Below the pieces are notes generated by a model. It worked only from the letters and a program-made list of their open reading frames with translations. It searched no databases and had not been told where the DNA came from. Positions 14,501 through 26,932 of a DNA stretch of 64,000 nucleotides are shown piece by piece. How positions within the stretch are numbered: the first letter of the stretch is position 1; each line of letters opens with the position of its first letter. Origin of the DNA: Bugulina stolonifera (taxonomy: Eukaryota > Bryozoa > Gymnolaemata > Cheilostomatida > Bugulidae); the NCBI GenBank assembly GCA_935421135.1, contig OW285195.1, positions 2,914,001 through 2,978,000 of the forward strand, given 5' to 3'. The position numbers and the translations under genes were made by a program.

Positions 14501-17500
14501 CATACAAAGACAGCATGCCCTCACCACCTCCCTATCAGTCAGTAAATCAATATTGTTTACAGCACAACAACTTTTCAATACTTGACATGCAACTATTCAA
14601 ACACTGACTGGAGGAGACAACTACCTATTAAAGTGGGGAACTCTGGCTACACTCACTAGAATACTAAGGCTACAGTGAACCAGATATCTATCTCTGTTGA
14701 TGTATTTTCATTTCTTTGTTTGGATGAAGATAAAAATCATAATTCTAAACAAATGTAAACAGAACAATACAAGTAACTGCAGCTTGTGCTAGGCTGGCCA
14801 TTTAGCATCATGTACCCCTCCCCAGAGGTGTGCACTGTCCAACCCCAAGGGGTGTAGTCAGATGAGTGTCCAACCCCTCTTCAATGGTGGACCCTGATCA
14901 AACTTCAAACCTGGTTTCTCATTCCTGCTATTGTCTATCACAGCAGTTTTGACAAAGGATCTGCATTTTCTCCATGTTTTAGTCACAATAAAATAGACTA
15001 GGGATAACTAATAAACGAAAGTGCAACTTCCTGTGAATGACTTGGTTAAAGCCAGTTGTGAAACATTCAGTTACCAACAGCCAATAACACAGTAAGCAAG
15101 TGGAGATAACTTACAATAATAGATTTTTTTGTCTCAAGATTGTGATGTAACTGAACACTCCCATATAAACATCAATACAGGAAATGTGTGTTCTATACAG
15201 ATGGGAAGTTGACCTCCCAGTTTGAGTAATTATATAACAATGATGAGGGTAAACATTACTGCAGGTAAAGAGGAAATGTGGTTAAATTATGTAATGAACT
15301 GCAGGTCCACCATAATGCACTATACTATATAATGCTATTGAGAGTCAGCGATTGAATTGTCTGCTAATATGTTCAATAAATCTGTAATTTCCTGCCCAAC
15401 CAGCTGCTGGAATGTGATCTAATAATAGTAACTCTATACTGAGCTAACAGACGCCCTAGTTTGGTACAGAACCTACACATATAATAAAACCAAAATATTG
15501 AACTTTGCACAAGATTTGAGAATTGAAGAAAGAGTAGGGTAAGCAGACAATAAACTCCAGTGACCTTTGACCCCTTAATAAACAACCAGAGGATTACAGA
15601 ATTAATTCTATTAGGAAACAATAGAGTAGATATAAAGTCTAGTGTAGACTCCACAGTTTGATTGGAATAATAAAGATAGTGATTGTATGTGAACAGCTAG
15701 ACCTACTGACTGAATTATACCCCAGGAATCATAGAATTAATGAGACTAGTAAAATCATGTATGTATGAAGTCACTAGCTAATGAAATTAAAAGACAGATG
15801 TGCAAGCTTTAGCAGTTGTTGGTTTGAGGTGGATACTAGTATAGGAGAGATTACCAGTAATATTGGCTGTCAGTAGTATCATAGAGGGATACTCCAGGCA
15901 CCACAAACCAGGGACAAACAGGATCTGGGCTAGTGTACCAATAGTTCAAATTAGCCCAACTTCCTAAGAGATGCTAACAGTACTGAGACTTCCTGAGAAG
16001 ACCCTCACACTATTTTCATATCAAACATGATCTAGGGCTATCTCTGGCAACTTATGAAATCATTTCACATTCAATTATTGCCTACAAACTATAGACTATC
16101 CAGTAGAACACATACAATGTACATGGAGACTGTCATGTAACTTTGAGTTACACCAACTATCAACTAGCAGACCGATTTATTCACATATAAAATTTAATGA
16201 AGCTGATTGAGATTGGTTAGTAGCTAACCATTCACTAGTCTGGGAAAGCTAGACTACAGGTAGGCCTATTGGGTGTATTAACCTTGCACAACTGTTGTCT
16301 GCATATATCACACAGCATGTCTACCCTGTCTAGACTCTTGTATGTTAGAGATTCACTGCAGGGCAGCAAGCAGCAACGCAATTTTAGCTAAACGACTAAT
16401 CCACGTATTGAAAGAGAATTTATAATAAATTTTATTGAATTTTGAAGAAAAAATCAATTTATAAAAGGGTTCTCAGCTTTCTCTATTATGTGATGGCTAG
16501 CTATAGGATTGCAGCAGTTAGAAAGAGCACCTGCCATCGCTTGCCAGTATTATGACACCAGCATGTCAAAGTGTGTCACTTACAACACTAGTGTGTTGTG
16601 ATAGTAGAGGAATTACGAAGTTGGAGTAAGGGTGTCCCGTAGGACCCCCTTCCTCAGCAACGCACAATTATTTTAGTTCTATAACTAGGAACACTATAAT
16701 ATAGTTTAGATGTCAAAGGGACAGTATTGAGTGGAGTAGAAGCATACAGTATGTTATTAGGGCCCTCTGTACCCTGCACTGGTCGAATCCTACTAACTAC
16801 ATGTTGTACACCCAATACATCACAATAGAGAGCAATACAGAATTATGTACTATGCAAAATAATTATCTTGTTCACACCAACTCTATACCAACTCTAGTTG
16901 TACCAACATTGCCTGGATGTACCAGATCCTGGTTGTCAATAAATAATTTATAAATATATACAATATGTACATTTAGCTAAAGCTACACAAGTGCACAAAA
17001 TGATTTATCCATTCACTTTTATCAAAATATCAAAGGAAGATAAGTAGGTAGGAATTTCATTCATTTCTAGATAGGATATTATTACATAGTGGAGGTACAG
17101 GTTAGTTTGTCTTACTGTACCTCTAGGGTTTAAACTGAGTACTACAACATGAAGTATACAATGCGCCATCTGAATTATAATATGTTGTGTAAAGGAATAA
17201 ATATTATATTATAGCCTAATTATTATTTTTATTTATAGACAGATATACATAATATAGAGAAGAATACCATACATGTACTTTTACAGTCAATGGGACATCA
17301 CGCCATACACAATGCACAGGCAGCAAATTAATCTGTTTTATGTTTAGTTTTGGGTTTATGACCCCAACCAGTGGTCACAATGATTGCATATCACCCTATT
17401 TTAATCTTGTATTTGTAATATTTGTAATTGTAAGATTTGACTTGAAAGTCTAATTAATATCATAATATAAACACAATGCATGTAAATAAAATGAAATTAA

Positions 17501-17530
17501 AAATAATTAAAGCTCAGAGTTAGTGCTTAC

Positions 17531-17559
17531 CTTACGGCGTACTCACTGAATGTTGCCAT
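17531..17559 (-). CDS. candidate first coding exon (9 codons)
   Basis: The minus strand reads ATG then ATFSEYAV and ends at a strong GTAAGC donor, leaving two extra bases. The exon-like segment starting at 8514 begins with A, which completes an Arg codon and then reads Leu-Asp-Met-Ala-Thr in frame with no stop. The join needs a 9-kb intron, far longer than others here, so it may be chance. Confidence 0.2.
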
Positions 17560-18043
17560 GCAAGTATAGTATTAGAAACAATAGGATATTCCAGTCAACT
17601 AATTAGTGATAACTAACTGTTCATGGTGCTGATTTAGTGCTGTAATATCTCGTAGATTACCAGCTAAAGCATGGAACGGTTAATTGGTGCACTGACGATG
17701 AAATAGTGAAATGTAAGCCAGTGCCGTCTGCACTTAGTGTACGCTGATTTGTAGACTAATCAATAGTAGGCCTACACTATGCTATCTTCACTCAGTACAA
17801 GTATTGCTAATGATTGATCAGAAGGGAAAGCCCACATGTTTTTGTTTACAATCAAAGAGCACGTGACTTAATTTATGTCCAATTAAACAATAGCCGCAAG
17901 GCATAAAGAGCACAACTCCGAAGTTATCAGTGTGAAGTTGAAAGAGTGGAGATAGCTCCTTGCACATGTACAATGTACACGCTCCTTCGCTTAGCCTTAG
18001 GATATAGGGCTAATTTTATACAAATGCAGAGGAGACACTATGC

Positions 18044-18740
18044 TATACTACCAGGGTTGGGAACTTTGATCTACTTTTGCATTCGATTTCCGATTTTCGA
18101 TTATGCTGACTAAACCAAAGAATACAAGCATTCGATTGTTACTTTACCAAATCAATGATTGTACTTCAATCGATTTTACAATCGATGATGATTTTAGAAA
18201 ATGCACATGTAAAAATGGAGAAATTTATTGTCTTTACTAATTTTGTCTATTACTTTAAAATGTTATAACTACTGTGCCTAATATTACCAGTTTTATTTGC
18301 ATTTTCTCATAGTTTAGAGTTATCTCCTCTACCTTTATGTTTCTTTTTAGCATTCAAATGTTTATATGCACTGCAAATCTTAGCCAGAAATTCCAGGCTA
18401 TTGTTTCTTATTTGGTGCTAGCCACTCACATTTTATCCTAGCTTGCAAATAGAAACTATTATTTTGTTATTAAATAAAACAGCTCATCATCATTTTTTTG
18501 TTAAAAAGATAAGAACTAAGCTACAAGGCTTTTCATTTATTTCCTGTACTAAACACTAGCAGATTAATTAGCAGCTTAGTGACAATCGAATGCAGCTGTA
18601 ACCCTATAAAACCAACGAATACATGCATTTCGATGGCTTTGTTGGAAACCAAAGATTAGGTGGAATCGATGGTGAATAGACCAAAGAAAATCACCATCGA
18701 ATATCGAATGCTATTGGCGATTCCCAACCCTGTATACTAC
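18044..18740. mobile_element. non-autonomous hAT element, copy A, with target duplication
   Basis: The element proper is 18052-18732 (681 bp). It begins CAGGGTTGGGAA and ends with the reverse complement TTCCCAACCCTG, a hAT-type terminal inverted repeat. It is flanked by a perfect 8-bp duplication TATACTAC at 18044-18051 and 18733-18740, the length hAT transposases make. Inside are several near-copies of ATTCGAT/ATCGAAT close to both ends, as expected of subterminal transposase-binding repeats. No transposase frame is present, so it would have been moved in trans. A second copy lies at 31428-33259. Confidence 0.92.
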
Positions 18741-19735
18741 CTATACAATATACTACTAAATGTACACTGTACATAGTGTAATGTCAGTAGTAATAATATA
18801 ATAGCTATACATGAATGATTTGAATGTATTGCATGACGTCGAAAACTTATTTGCCAAAAGATGTTTTGTTTGAGCCGCATGATCCATCAGACTATGGTCT
18901 TCCTATATATTAGAAATACATAATATTCTAGAATATTGTATAGTCGCTAGTCCAGATAATGTAGTCTGCATTACAATACACTCTTGCATGGATTCATTCA
19001 TGTTAATATTATTCTTAGCCAGTGACTGTTATTTGTGTTACCAAAACTAGTATGTGTTCAGTTCGGTCCATTAGTTTGACAGCTGGCTAGAGCTGACATT
19101 TACATGCCAGGATAAACATAACCTTCTACCTGATAATCTTCTAATTTCACCGGTAGTTCTTTTAGGAGTCAAATTAGATTGAACTTATATTTCTGAAGCA
19201 ATGAGTAACCTCCTTTGCATTGTATTTGTATTGGTAGTTGTCTCCTCTTAAATGACAATTCCATGATTCCTAAGAATGCAGGAGGCGGAGAGAGTAACAA
19301 CAGTATCAATATAACATACAGTTAATGTATTTACTGCTAACACACATGACTCTGAGACAAATCCATACATGTAACTAGACTAGCATAAGAATAAATGATG
19401 AAAAAATCTTATACTTGAGTGTAGAACAATACAGATAAACATACTGCTGTGATATCGGTAGGGGCCATAATTCCCAACCTTGACTATATAACATAAAGTA
19501 GGGTGTTGGAAGCAACCATTAGTATAACAATTATAGAATATTAAGTCTATGTAAAATATGTACAGACAAAAATGGCGTAGTGATAAAATATTTACATTAG
19601 GGTACCATAAAGCATAATTTATATAAAATCATTTGCATGCCCAGCTAGGTGTCAAAGTCAATTTCCGTGGTGTAGGGATAGCCTGTGTACTAGAGCAAAC
19701 CAACTACATACTATGTCCTAAGGCTAGTTGAATAA

Positions 19736-22700
19736 TCAGCCGAGCTCCTCCAACTGATCCCCCGGAACAAACTCGTGACAAGTAAAACCTTGAGTTATCT
19801 CCTCCTCGGTCAGCTGGTGCGAGATTGAGCTGCAACAGGAATACATGTGAGACGTACACGTAGGCTATACAATACTCTATCTCGTTCATGGGCTGTGAAT
19901 GTTACATCAACTACATGTATGTACCTATAATCAAACTTCAATGGCATAAATATCCTGCTGACTTTTAGTAACAATAAATCTGGCACAGTGTCAACAACTT
20001 ATTTGAATTTAGTGTGCTAATTTTTATTTTAAATTTCAAAATTATTCACGTTTTTCTAACAATCACAAAAACTAAATAGGACTAAGGCTCCTCAGTATTA
20101 CTACGGCAAATATCGGGTTCGTCTCCAGAAATCATTGGTGTAACTGCATGTAAAACGGTACGTAAAAAGAATGGGTAGCATGTGATCATCTTGATTAGGT
20201 ACAAATTACAGTATCTACGAGACTACGAATGTGCTTTAAACCAAAGCTAGTCACCAAGTCGATACTATAGCCTATATACTCAACAGCCTTTTGCCACGAT
20301 TAGCGACCAGCTTTACGTAAAACTGAGCAATAGGATGCTAAGTAACTACAAGATGTTCCATAGCCTGTGGTACTACATTACGCGTATATCTAACAGCCAT
20401 TCCAACTCTCCCCCCACAAAGCTTATGTAGGATATTTCATAGTATTTACTCACTTCATACCAGGCACCTCTGACAGCTCAACTGTCTCCGCCTCTTTCTC
20501 TACATCACTTCCTTCCATTGGCTCTATCAATGGCACCTCATCAACTTCTCTTGTCTCTTCAATAACTGGCACTTCCTGTACGTCTTTCTCCATCTTCGCG
20601 TCACCGCCGGCGTACTGATGATCATGGTTACCAAGAAAACTATAAACATTAAAACCGTCCAATTGCAGTTTAGTTGCTTCATTGATAGTGATTCGCTTAC
20701 AGAAGACCCTGTTCGCTCCTCGCATATCCGTCACCGTTACGAGTAATCTCTCTTCCCCCTCCTTTGCCTCCCCTTGGGGGAAACCATAGCCTTGGGCAGT
20801 CTTAATCGGATTTCTAGAAGGGGAGTAAACCTCCTTACGTGGACGACCTCGTTTTCGCTTCACTACAACACCGTTGATGATGAGCGGAGGTTTTGGAGGC
20901 TTGGGAGGCGTGTCATATTTACGAGGTCGGCCCACCTTTCTCTTCATGCCTAGAGGCAATGGAGGCGCGGGTGGGCGGGGTTGAGCAATGGGATACTTTC
21001 TCGGCCGACCTCTCCCCTGTTTCCTTGGTGGTTCTACAATATCGGCTGGTGATGATCGTTCTTCATTATCGGAGTCAGCTTTGCTGCCGTTACTACTGCT
21101 GTCATCACCATCCTCTTGCTCCTCCCCTTCCTCTTCCTGCTCTTCCACTTCCTCGTCTTCACTATTCTCCTGACCACTGGCTTCTTCCTCTTCTCCCTCC
21201 TCCCCACTTTGCTCTTCACCCTCCTCCATCTCTTCCTCCTCATCTCCTCCCTCAAACGTATCGTCATACACTATAATAACTGTATTGTCACCATTCACCG
21301 ACAGATTATCTTCACTACCAGAGTTCTGAAAGTCGTCCCCCTCGCCCTCTCTCTGCACGCTCTCTTCCTGTTTCGACGTGTCACTATCACTACTGTCTGA
21401 CTGAGAGTTGACGTTCTGATTGCGTCTTTTGTTTTTTAGTTTTACCTTCAGCCGCTCTTTCTCGGCTATTTCCAACTGAGACATGTACTCATTAGACACA
21501 TAGTCCTTAAGTTTACGGGGTCGGTCTCTCTTCCTACTAGGCAGTGGTTTAGAGTTTGGTTTAGAACTAGAGTTGGTACTGGTGGTAGCAGACCTGCTGG
21601 GGGCCCTAGTGGAGGTGGCGGTAGTCTCACCGGAAGTGGTTGATTTGCTGGAGGTAGACTTGGCTGGTGTGCTGTAACAGACAGGTATAACTCATCAGAT
21701 AAACACATTCTATTGGCCAACACTCTCCAAGATTGTACATGTAAATTCCAGTTAAACTGTTCCACAAATTTGGAGTTACTATTCCCTGTTAGGCCTAATT
21801 GGCTTAGAAGCTATACTGCTAATAACTAGGCACATATAGGCCTACATGAGCCATAGCTTATATGCACGTAACTACATCCCTATTGGTGACCACTCTGCAT
21901 AAACCAAACAAGTTCTGACAACTCCAACCAATCATTAAGTGAACAGTATTGAAGGCGAGGCGGGTGTTGAGAACATGGAATACAACTGATAACCCTGGCT
22001 ACAGAATATGGTCCTAACTAGCCTATAGAGGTCATTGCAACGGAACAGTGTTAACTTCAGTTAGTATTACATGTTACCAGGGCTCCTTTCTATTACATAT
22101 CAGCCTAGAGACATCAGACACAACATAATATAGCTTACTATAACTCATCATAAGGGTACAGTACAACACAGCCATTTATTATAGGTCTATCAATGAATCA
22201 CTTATTGCCGGTAAGGAAACAGTTTGTTACTGCAACATAATTATGTTATAGAATTTGTCACCCCATGTTGGTATGGGTTGTCTCCCATAGCTATATATGA
22301 CTATTATACACCTCAACTAACCACATAGAGAGCATAGTTCACTCCATATTCTACTAAACTGTATGTTCTGCTATACCAAATTACAAACGGAGGAGATAAC
22401 TCTACAGCCAGCTTGCATGCATACTCGCTATCTGGGATATCATGGGTTATCTTGAGTGTTACTAACGCTGTATTCTATCAACCAATCACAATCAAGGATG
22501 CATTTATGCTCCATTGGTTAATCTAATGTGATTAAGACAACTCCTCGTGTGTATATGCTGCACCATACACAAGATCAAGGATTAACTGTTAAATTACTCC
22601 CCATGTATAGTTTGGCATGTTTGGTCTTGTATTGAGTGAATGGTCACATTCTATGGGTGAAAGTATCATTGCACGTCATCATACAATATCACTGTATAAC

Positions 22701-23800
22701 TACAGTATTACTGTACAACCATGTTACATGGGAAACCCGAGTATAAGAGGACAACTCCAAAACTGCTGGTAACCCATCATTGATGACCCGCATATATACA
22801 GTATAACCACACTACATGTACATGTTACCACACTACGATTACACAACCAATGTATTATAATATACTGGCTGCTTACATTTTTAGCTTCCTGTGATATTGT
22901 ATATACTTGTCGAGGAAAGTCATCTGCTTATAATAGGTCCACATCTTGTACGCCTCCCGACCCGACGATTCGTAGGCAGTCATCTTGATTCTGTATACGT
23001 TCCTCAGTTGGCCCCAACGAGCCTTGCATTGAGCAGCTATTGGTATACATGTACTATATGAGTATAATACAACAAAAAAAGAAGATTATTATAATTATCT
23101 TCTACCTCCTATACACGTCTCAGCTGGTATACAATACACTCACCTGGTATACAACACTCACCTGGTATACAACACTCACCTGGTATACAACACTCACCTG
23201 GTATACATCACTCACCTGGTATATCTGTCTCATTGGCAACTTCTTTCCATAACTGATTAAGTTCTTCTCTCAACTGCATGTCTTTACACCCGACTCCACT
23301 GCTGTACAGTCCTTCTCTCTGCTTCACCGATTCTATTAGTTTACTGTCCTAAATACGGATATTAGAGAGGCTGAACGAAGGATGCATGTCATTGTAGCTT
23401 ACCGGTGACCAATATCCCAACATAGTACACTGTATTATGAGTGACAGTGGCCCTCTGTCTTGCGCACAAGCCTAGCACGAGGTCTCACACAATAATGATC
23501 AGGAAGTAAGGAAGAAAAATAGGACCGCCACCATAACAATGTCAGCTACGTTCACAGAACTCAGACTAACGCTTTGAATATTACATTACATACACAAGGT
23601 AGCCTATAAGGTACAAGGTAAATAAAACGGCAGCGTTGGCTGTAGTCAGCCCACCCCTACACCTACTATGACACTGTGTACAACACATAAACAGAGTCTA
23701 GTCTAGCTCCACTCACCTGTGCATAGGTTTCTGGATCCACAGGCTTTGGTTTATTTCCTCTTCCTGAACCGGTAGGCGTACCACCATTCTCGTCTGGCAT
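19736..23800 (-). CDS. MADF-domain, three-AT-hook nuclear protein (562 aa, 5 exons)
   Basis: Exons on the minus strand: 23800-23717, 23348-23216, 23036-22877, 21671-20454 and 19829-19736. All introns are GT-AG and all phases agree, giving a 562-residue frame from ATG to TGA. Residues about 29-120 form a MADF (Myb/SANT-like) domain, with LIESVKQREGLYSSG, ELNQLWKEVA and CKARWGQLRNVY in the expected order. A Ser/Thr-rich linker follows, then an acidic Glu/Asp stretch (about 265-330). Three AT-hooks (core GRGRPRK, VGRPRK, RGRPRK) lie near residues 346, 373 and 401, some 27 residues apart. AT-hooks bind the minor groove of AT-rich DNA and MADF domains bind specific DNA, so a chromatin or transcription-factor role is likely; the target is unknown. 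The last exon gives an acidic tail ending DQLEELG. Confidence 0.85.
23123..23220 (-). repeat. 18-bp tandem repeat containing the splice donor of exon 2
   Basis: Five exact-spaced copies (18 bp) of CACCTGGTATAC, at 23141, 23159, 23177, 23195 and 23213, plus a degenerate copy at 23121. On the minus strand each contains CCAG|GTGAGT. The copy at 23213 is the true donor of exon 2 of the MADF gene; the others are duplicates inside the intron. Using any of them adds an in-frame TGA directly after the normal exon end. Confidence 0.85.
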
Positions 23801-23837
23801 CTACAGATATCACTTCAGTTAATTAAATCATACATAC

Positions 23838-24121
23838 TGTATCGGTATCACCAGAGACTACCGATTGCCTGTATCGGTATCACCAGAGACTACCGATTGC
23901 CTGTATCGGTATCACCAGAGACTACCGATTGCCTGTATCGGTATCACCAGAGACTACCGATTGCCTGTATCGGTATCACCAGAGACTACCGATTGCCTGT
24001 ATCGGTATCACCAGAGACTACTGATTGCCTGTATCGGTATCACCAGAGACTACTGATTGCCTGCATCGGTATCACCAGAGACTACTGATTGCCTGTATCG
24101 GTATCACCAGAGACTACTGAT
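23838..24121. repeat. 32-bp minisatellite, 9 copies, upstream of the MADF gene
   Basis: Nine tandem 32-bp units of TATCGGTATCACCAGAGACT plus ACCGATTGCCTG. The first five carry ACCGATTG and the last ones ACTGATTG, a gradient of variants that suggests stepwise expansion. The array starts 38 bp upstream of the start codon at 23800 and so sits in the promoter or 5' leader. No unit has a stop in two of the plus frames; these frames are repeat artefacts. Confidence 0.93.
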
Positions 24122-25660
24122 CTGCAAGCACTACTCACAGCTCATATGTCACATTGTCCAACGACAGTGGAACAATTTGATTTGGGGGATATTTAACTGA
24201 GAAAATTGGCCAATTTTACAGATCAATTCAGCGATAACTGCTGGCCTAAAGCTGGTTTACACTACACCAACTAGTTTTTGACCACGCAATGTAATTAACA
24301 ACTAGCATTCACAGTAATAAAAAGCATGGATGTAGCCTACTTTAATTAGAGTAAATATGTCATAAAACTTTGAATTCATTAACAGCCAATCCTAGACAGT
24401 TTGTAAAAGAGATGCCAGCAATAAATACAATACTGATTGGTGATTGGACAATATTTGCCAACTTGTCAGAGGAATGGGGCACTGTTGGGCTGCTCCAACA
24501 ATAGGCAACTTCAATTTTGTCTACACTACACCAACTTTGCCGGAGTGTAAACGAACCTTTACAGAAGAAATGAAAACTTTCAAAATTTTCGCCCTGTCCT
24601 CTATTAAACCATTTAACCTAAGATACCTATATTTCAAAATTTGATTTGCATTGCCTGTAGATAGTCTCCCCCCAAGACCTATCCTAGCTGACCATTACTA
24701 TAAATAATTATATTAATGAATAATAGTAAACATTATTTCAACTAGTTCTGAATGCAATTAGAATGAAAGATCTAATTCTAAGGTTTTTAATGTTATACAA
24801 TATTTTGGATTCAGTTCAATTGAAAGATAGGCACAGAACTAAATTTATGATAATAATAGACTCGTGTGAAGTGCATAAATATGTGTTGAAAGTCAGAATT
24901 GTAATTCAATGTTTTATATGTATCCAGAGATTGATGTTCACATTGTCTCTCATCGCTAGAAACCAGCAACAGAGCTGAAAGTCAACCACAATAGTAAGAC
25001 AGAGTGGCACAATGCTGTGAGCAACAGGGTTCAACTAGTCAGATTCTTTCTTGTAGTTTAGAAAATTTGAAAAATTGACCAAAACCAATCACACAGCTGA
25101 ATAGCTTGTTGGATAGTACTTAGTTCAAAAAGGTCTGCCAGTGCAACAGCAGATGATGTCATCTGACACAAATTGAAGGCAGTCTATGCCATCTGAAAAC
25201 GTTTTTATTCAATAAATTTTCCATTAATGAAGAGTTTATAATTTCCTTCTACACTTTTGATAACATGATACTCAGCCACATACATTCACTTGTCTTTTCA
25301 AAACATCAAGGAAGTGCAATTAGCAAGAAAGCTACTCATTTATTTGAGGGTATACTACAATGAAAAGACAACTTCTTCATATCTTCTAAAAGCTCCCATG
25401 AGTGAATAGAGGTAGTGGGTGTCCTATTTTTCAGTAGTTCTCCAAAATACACAATACAGTAACTAGGCTACTTGTGGGAAAACAATATTAGCGAGGAAAG
25501 AGAAATAAATAACTAAATTTAGCATAAATCATATGTCTCGGCTCATACAAGAGGGGACAACTCAGGAAAACTACCCAGCCTTTGGGGCTACTTTTACTTT
25601 AATCTTTCCGGTACGCAAGAAAAATAGATATTTGACATTTTTGGGCTTAAACACGCGGGG
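24122..25660. other. intergenic, no gene seen
   Basis: AT-rich sequence upstream of the MADF gene. Only short plus-strand frames without recognisable motifs are present. A run of 13 G at about 25658-25670 closes the stretch. Confidence 0.4.
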
Positions 25661-25664
25661 GGGG

Positions 25665-26075
25665 GGGGGGCTAAGGAATGGACGACCAGCAGGTAGAGCA
25701 TTCCAGTCTTTTGCCATACGAATGAGGAATGACCTCTGAAAATAGAGGTGATTGAAGTTGGTACGAAGTAGTGTAGGGCATGTTTTCTAACTGATGAGAA
25801 ACTGGCCCTCTAGGTGTAGTTGTTTATGACTGCTTTGTTGGAGTGGTGATACTGACTGCAGATCTTTATGTGTATATCACTGTGGCACTGACAGAGCGGT
25901 TGGAGGTCAAGTTTTCCAAGGAGGCTAGTGGTGCTCATCTTCCTATCAGTCTGTCTGTCACAGTGGAGACAGACATGGGGTCCCAAACTTCAAAGGCATA
26001 CTCTAGGTCTGGGCGTACAAGCTGTTTGTATGCAGTGTTACAAACTACTCAGCATAAACTCTCTGGTTGGGTCCA
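25665..26075 (-). mobile_element. decayed non-LTR retrotransposon (LINE) 3' fragment
   Basis: On the minus strand, AYKQLVRPDLEYAFEVWDP reads at about 26045-25988, and SFLIRMAKDWNALPAGRPFL at about 25735-25670. Both are characteristic of the C-terminal part of reverse transcriptases of jockey/CR1-like LINEs (the Leu-Glu-Tyr-Ala..Trp-Asp-Pro motif and the terminal Asp-Trp-Asn..Leu-Pro motif). Stops and frame changes lie between them. The element is truncated at its 5' side and dead. Confidence 0.75.
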
Positions 26076-26317
26076 ACCCTCATATCTCTTATAGTTCTTG
26101 GCAGAAAAATATTGCGAAGATATTTGTCGCAGTTCAACTCCACTGACCGTGGGAGTCCCGTTGACTGGGAACGGGTTTGCACTGCTTTTGAAGATGGTTG
26201 GTCCAATAAGTCATTATAAGTAGCACTGAGAGCACGGTGCTGTTCTTCCTTCTCGAGGATCCACAGGATAAGTCCTACTCTAGTAGAGTGGGATATTGTG
26301 GGCAGCTAACCACTTAA

Positions 26318-26932
26318 TTAATCAGAGAAGGGGATACCGTAGAGAGCACACTGACCAACTAGGACGCATGAGTCCACAGACGCATTTTAGAGAAACAATT
26401 GCTGGTTGGACGCATGACGCATATTGACTCATTTTGTGGTAGCTGGACTCATTTATCTACTACAGTGAGCGGTGCTTTTAATCCAACTAACAAATAGCCT
26501 ATTTGGCTTAGCTTAGGCCTCTAAGCATTGTTTACATTTCTAGGGAGTTGTCATCTTTTATGTCCCAAACATTTTAGTAAACTTCATTCTCCTAAATATT
26601 ATATGAAAGTTGGTCTGACAATGTAACAGAATACAATGTTTAGATAGAAAGTCAGGGTCCATTTCATCAGTCTAGTCAAATTAGGCCTGGTAGTTCAACT
26701 AAAGCTATATATATGATAAAAATATTATAATGCACCCTATCATTTAAAACAGAAAATTATATACAATTCGGTAAGAGAGTACAGAAATTTTTTTACCATG
26801 CCATTTGTACAGTCATTATTCAGCAACAATCCTGAAAAATTTTCCTTGAACTTTATATTTTTTCGACTCATTTCTCCAAATTTTGGTTGGTCACCCTGGT
26901 AGAGACTCTACGGTATTTCCCCTTCTGATTAA
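26318..26932. mobile_element. TTAA-bounded MITE-like element (615 bp)
   Basis: The left end reads TTAATCAGAGAAGGGG then ATACCGTAGAGA. The right end is its near reverse complement (CTCTACGGTATTTCCCC then TTCTGATTAA). The inverted repeats continue imperfectly for about 40 bp (GACCAACT/TTGGTC). TTAA stands at both outer ends, consistent with a TTAA target duplication. There is no coding capacity inside; the centre has repeated GACGCAT and GACTCAT words. Confidence 0.65.

Larger units (their letters stand above)
8515..17530. other. long gene-poor stretch, possible giant intron
   Basis: About 9 kb with no open frame I can defend as protein. It contains a poly-C tract, three tandem arrays and most copies of TAGGCCTA. 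If the short exon candidate at 17559-17531 belongs to the left gene, this is its first intron; otherwise it is intergenic. Frames at 12408-12638 (+), 12746-12949 (-) and 15373-15654 (-) are open but have no start context, splice signals or recognisable motif. Confidence 0.35.

Noticed and set aside
20893..21400. Several open frames on the plus strand and in a second minus frame over the MADF/AT-hook gene
   Set aside because: Shadows of the Glu/Asp-rich repeats of exon 4, giving Leu/Pro/Ser-rich or Lys/Arg-rich nonsense. The true frame is fixed by splice phases on both sides.
23865..24088. Two identical 63-codon plus-strand frames
   Set aside because: The 32-bp unit is not a multiple of three and lacks stops, so the same peptide appears in two registers. 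It is a minisatellite, not a gene.
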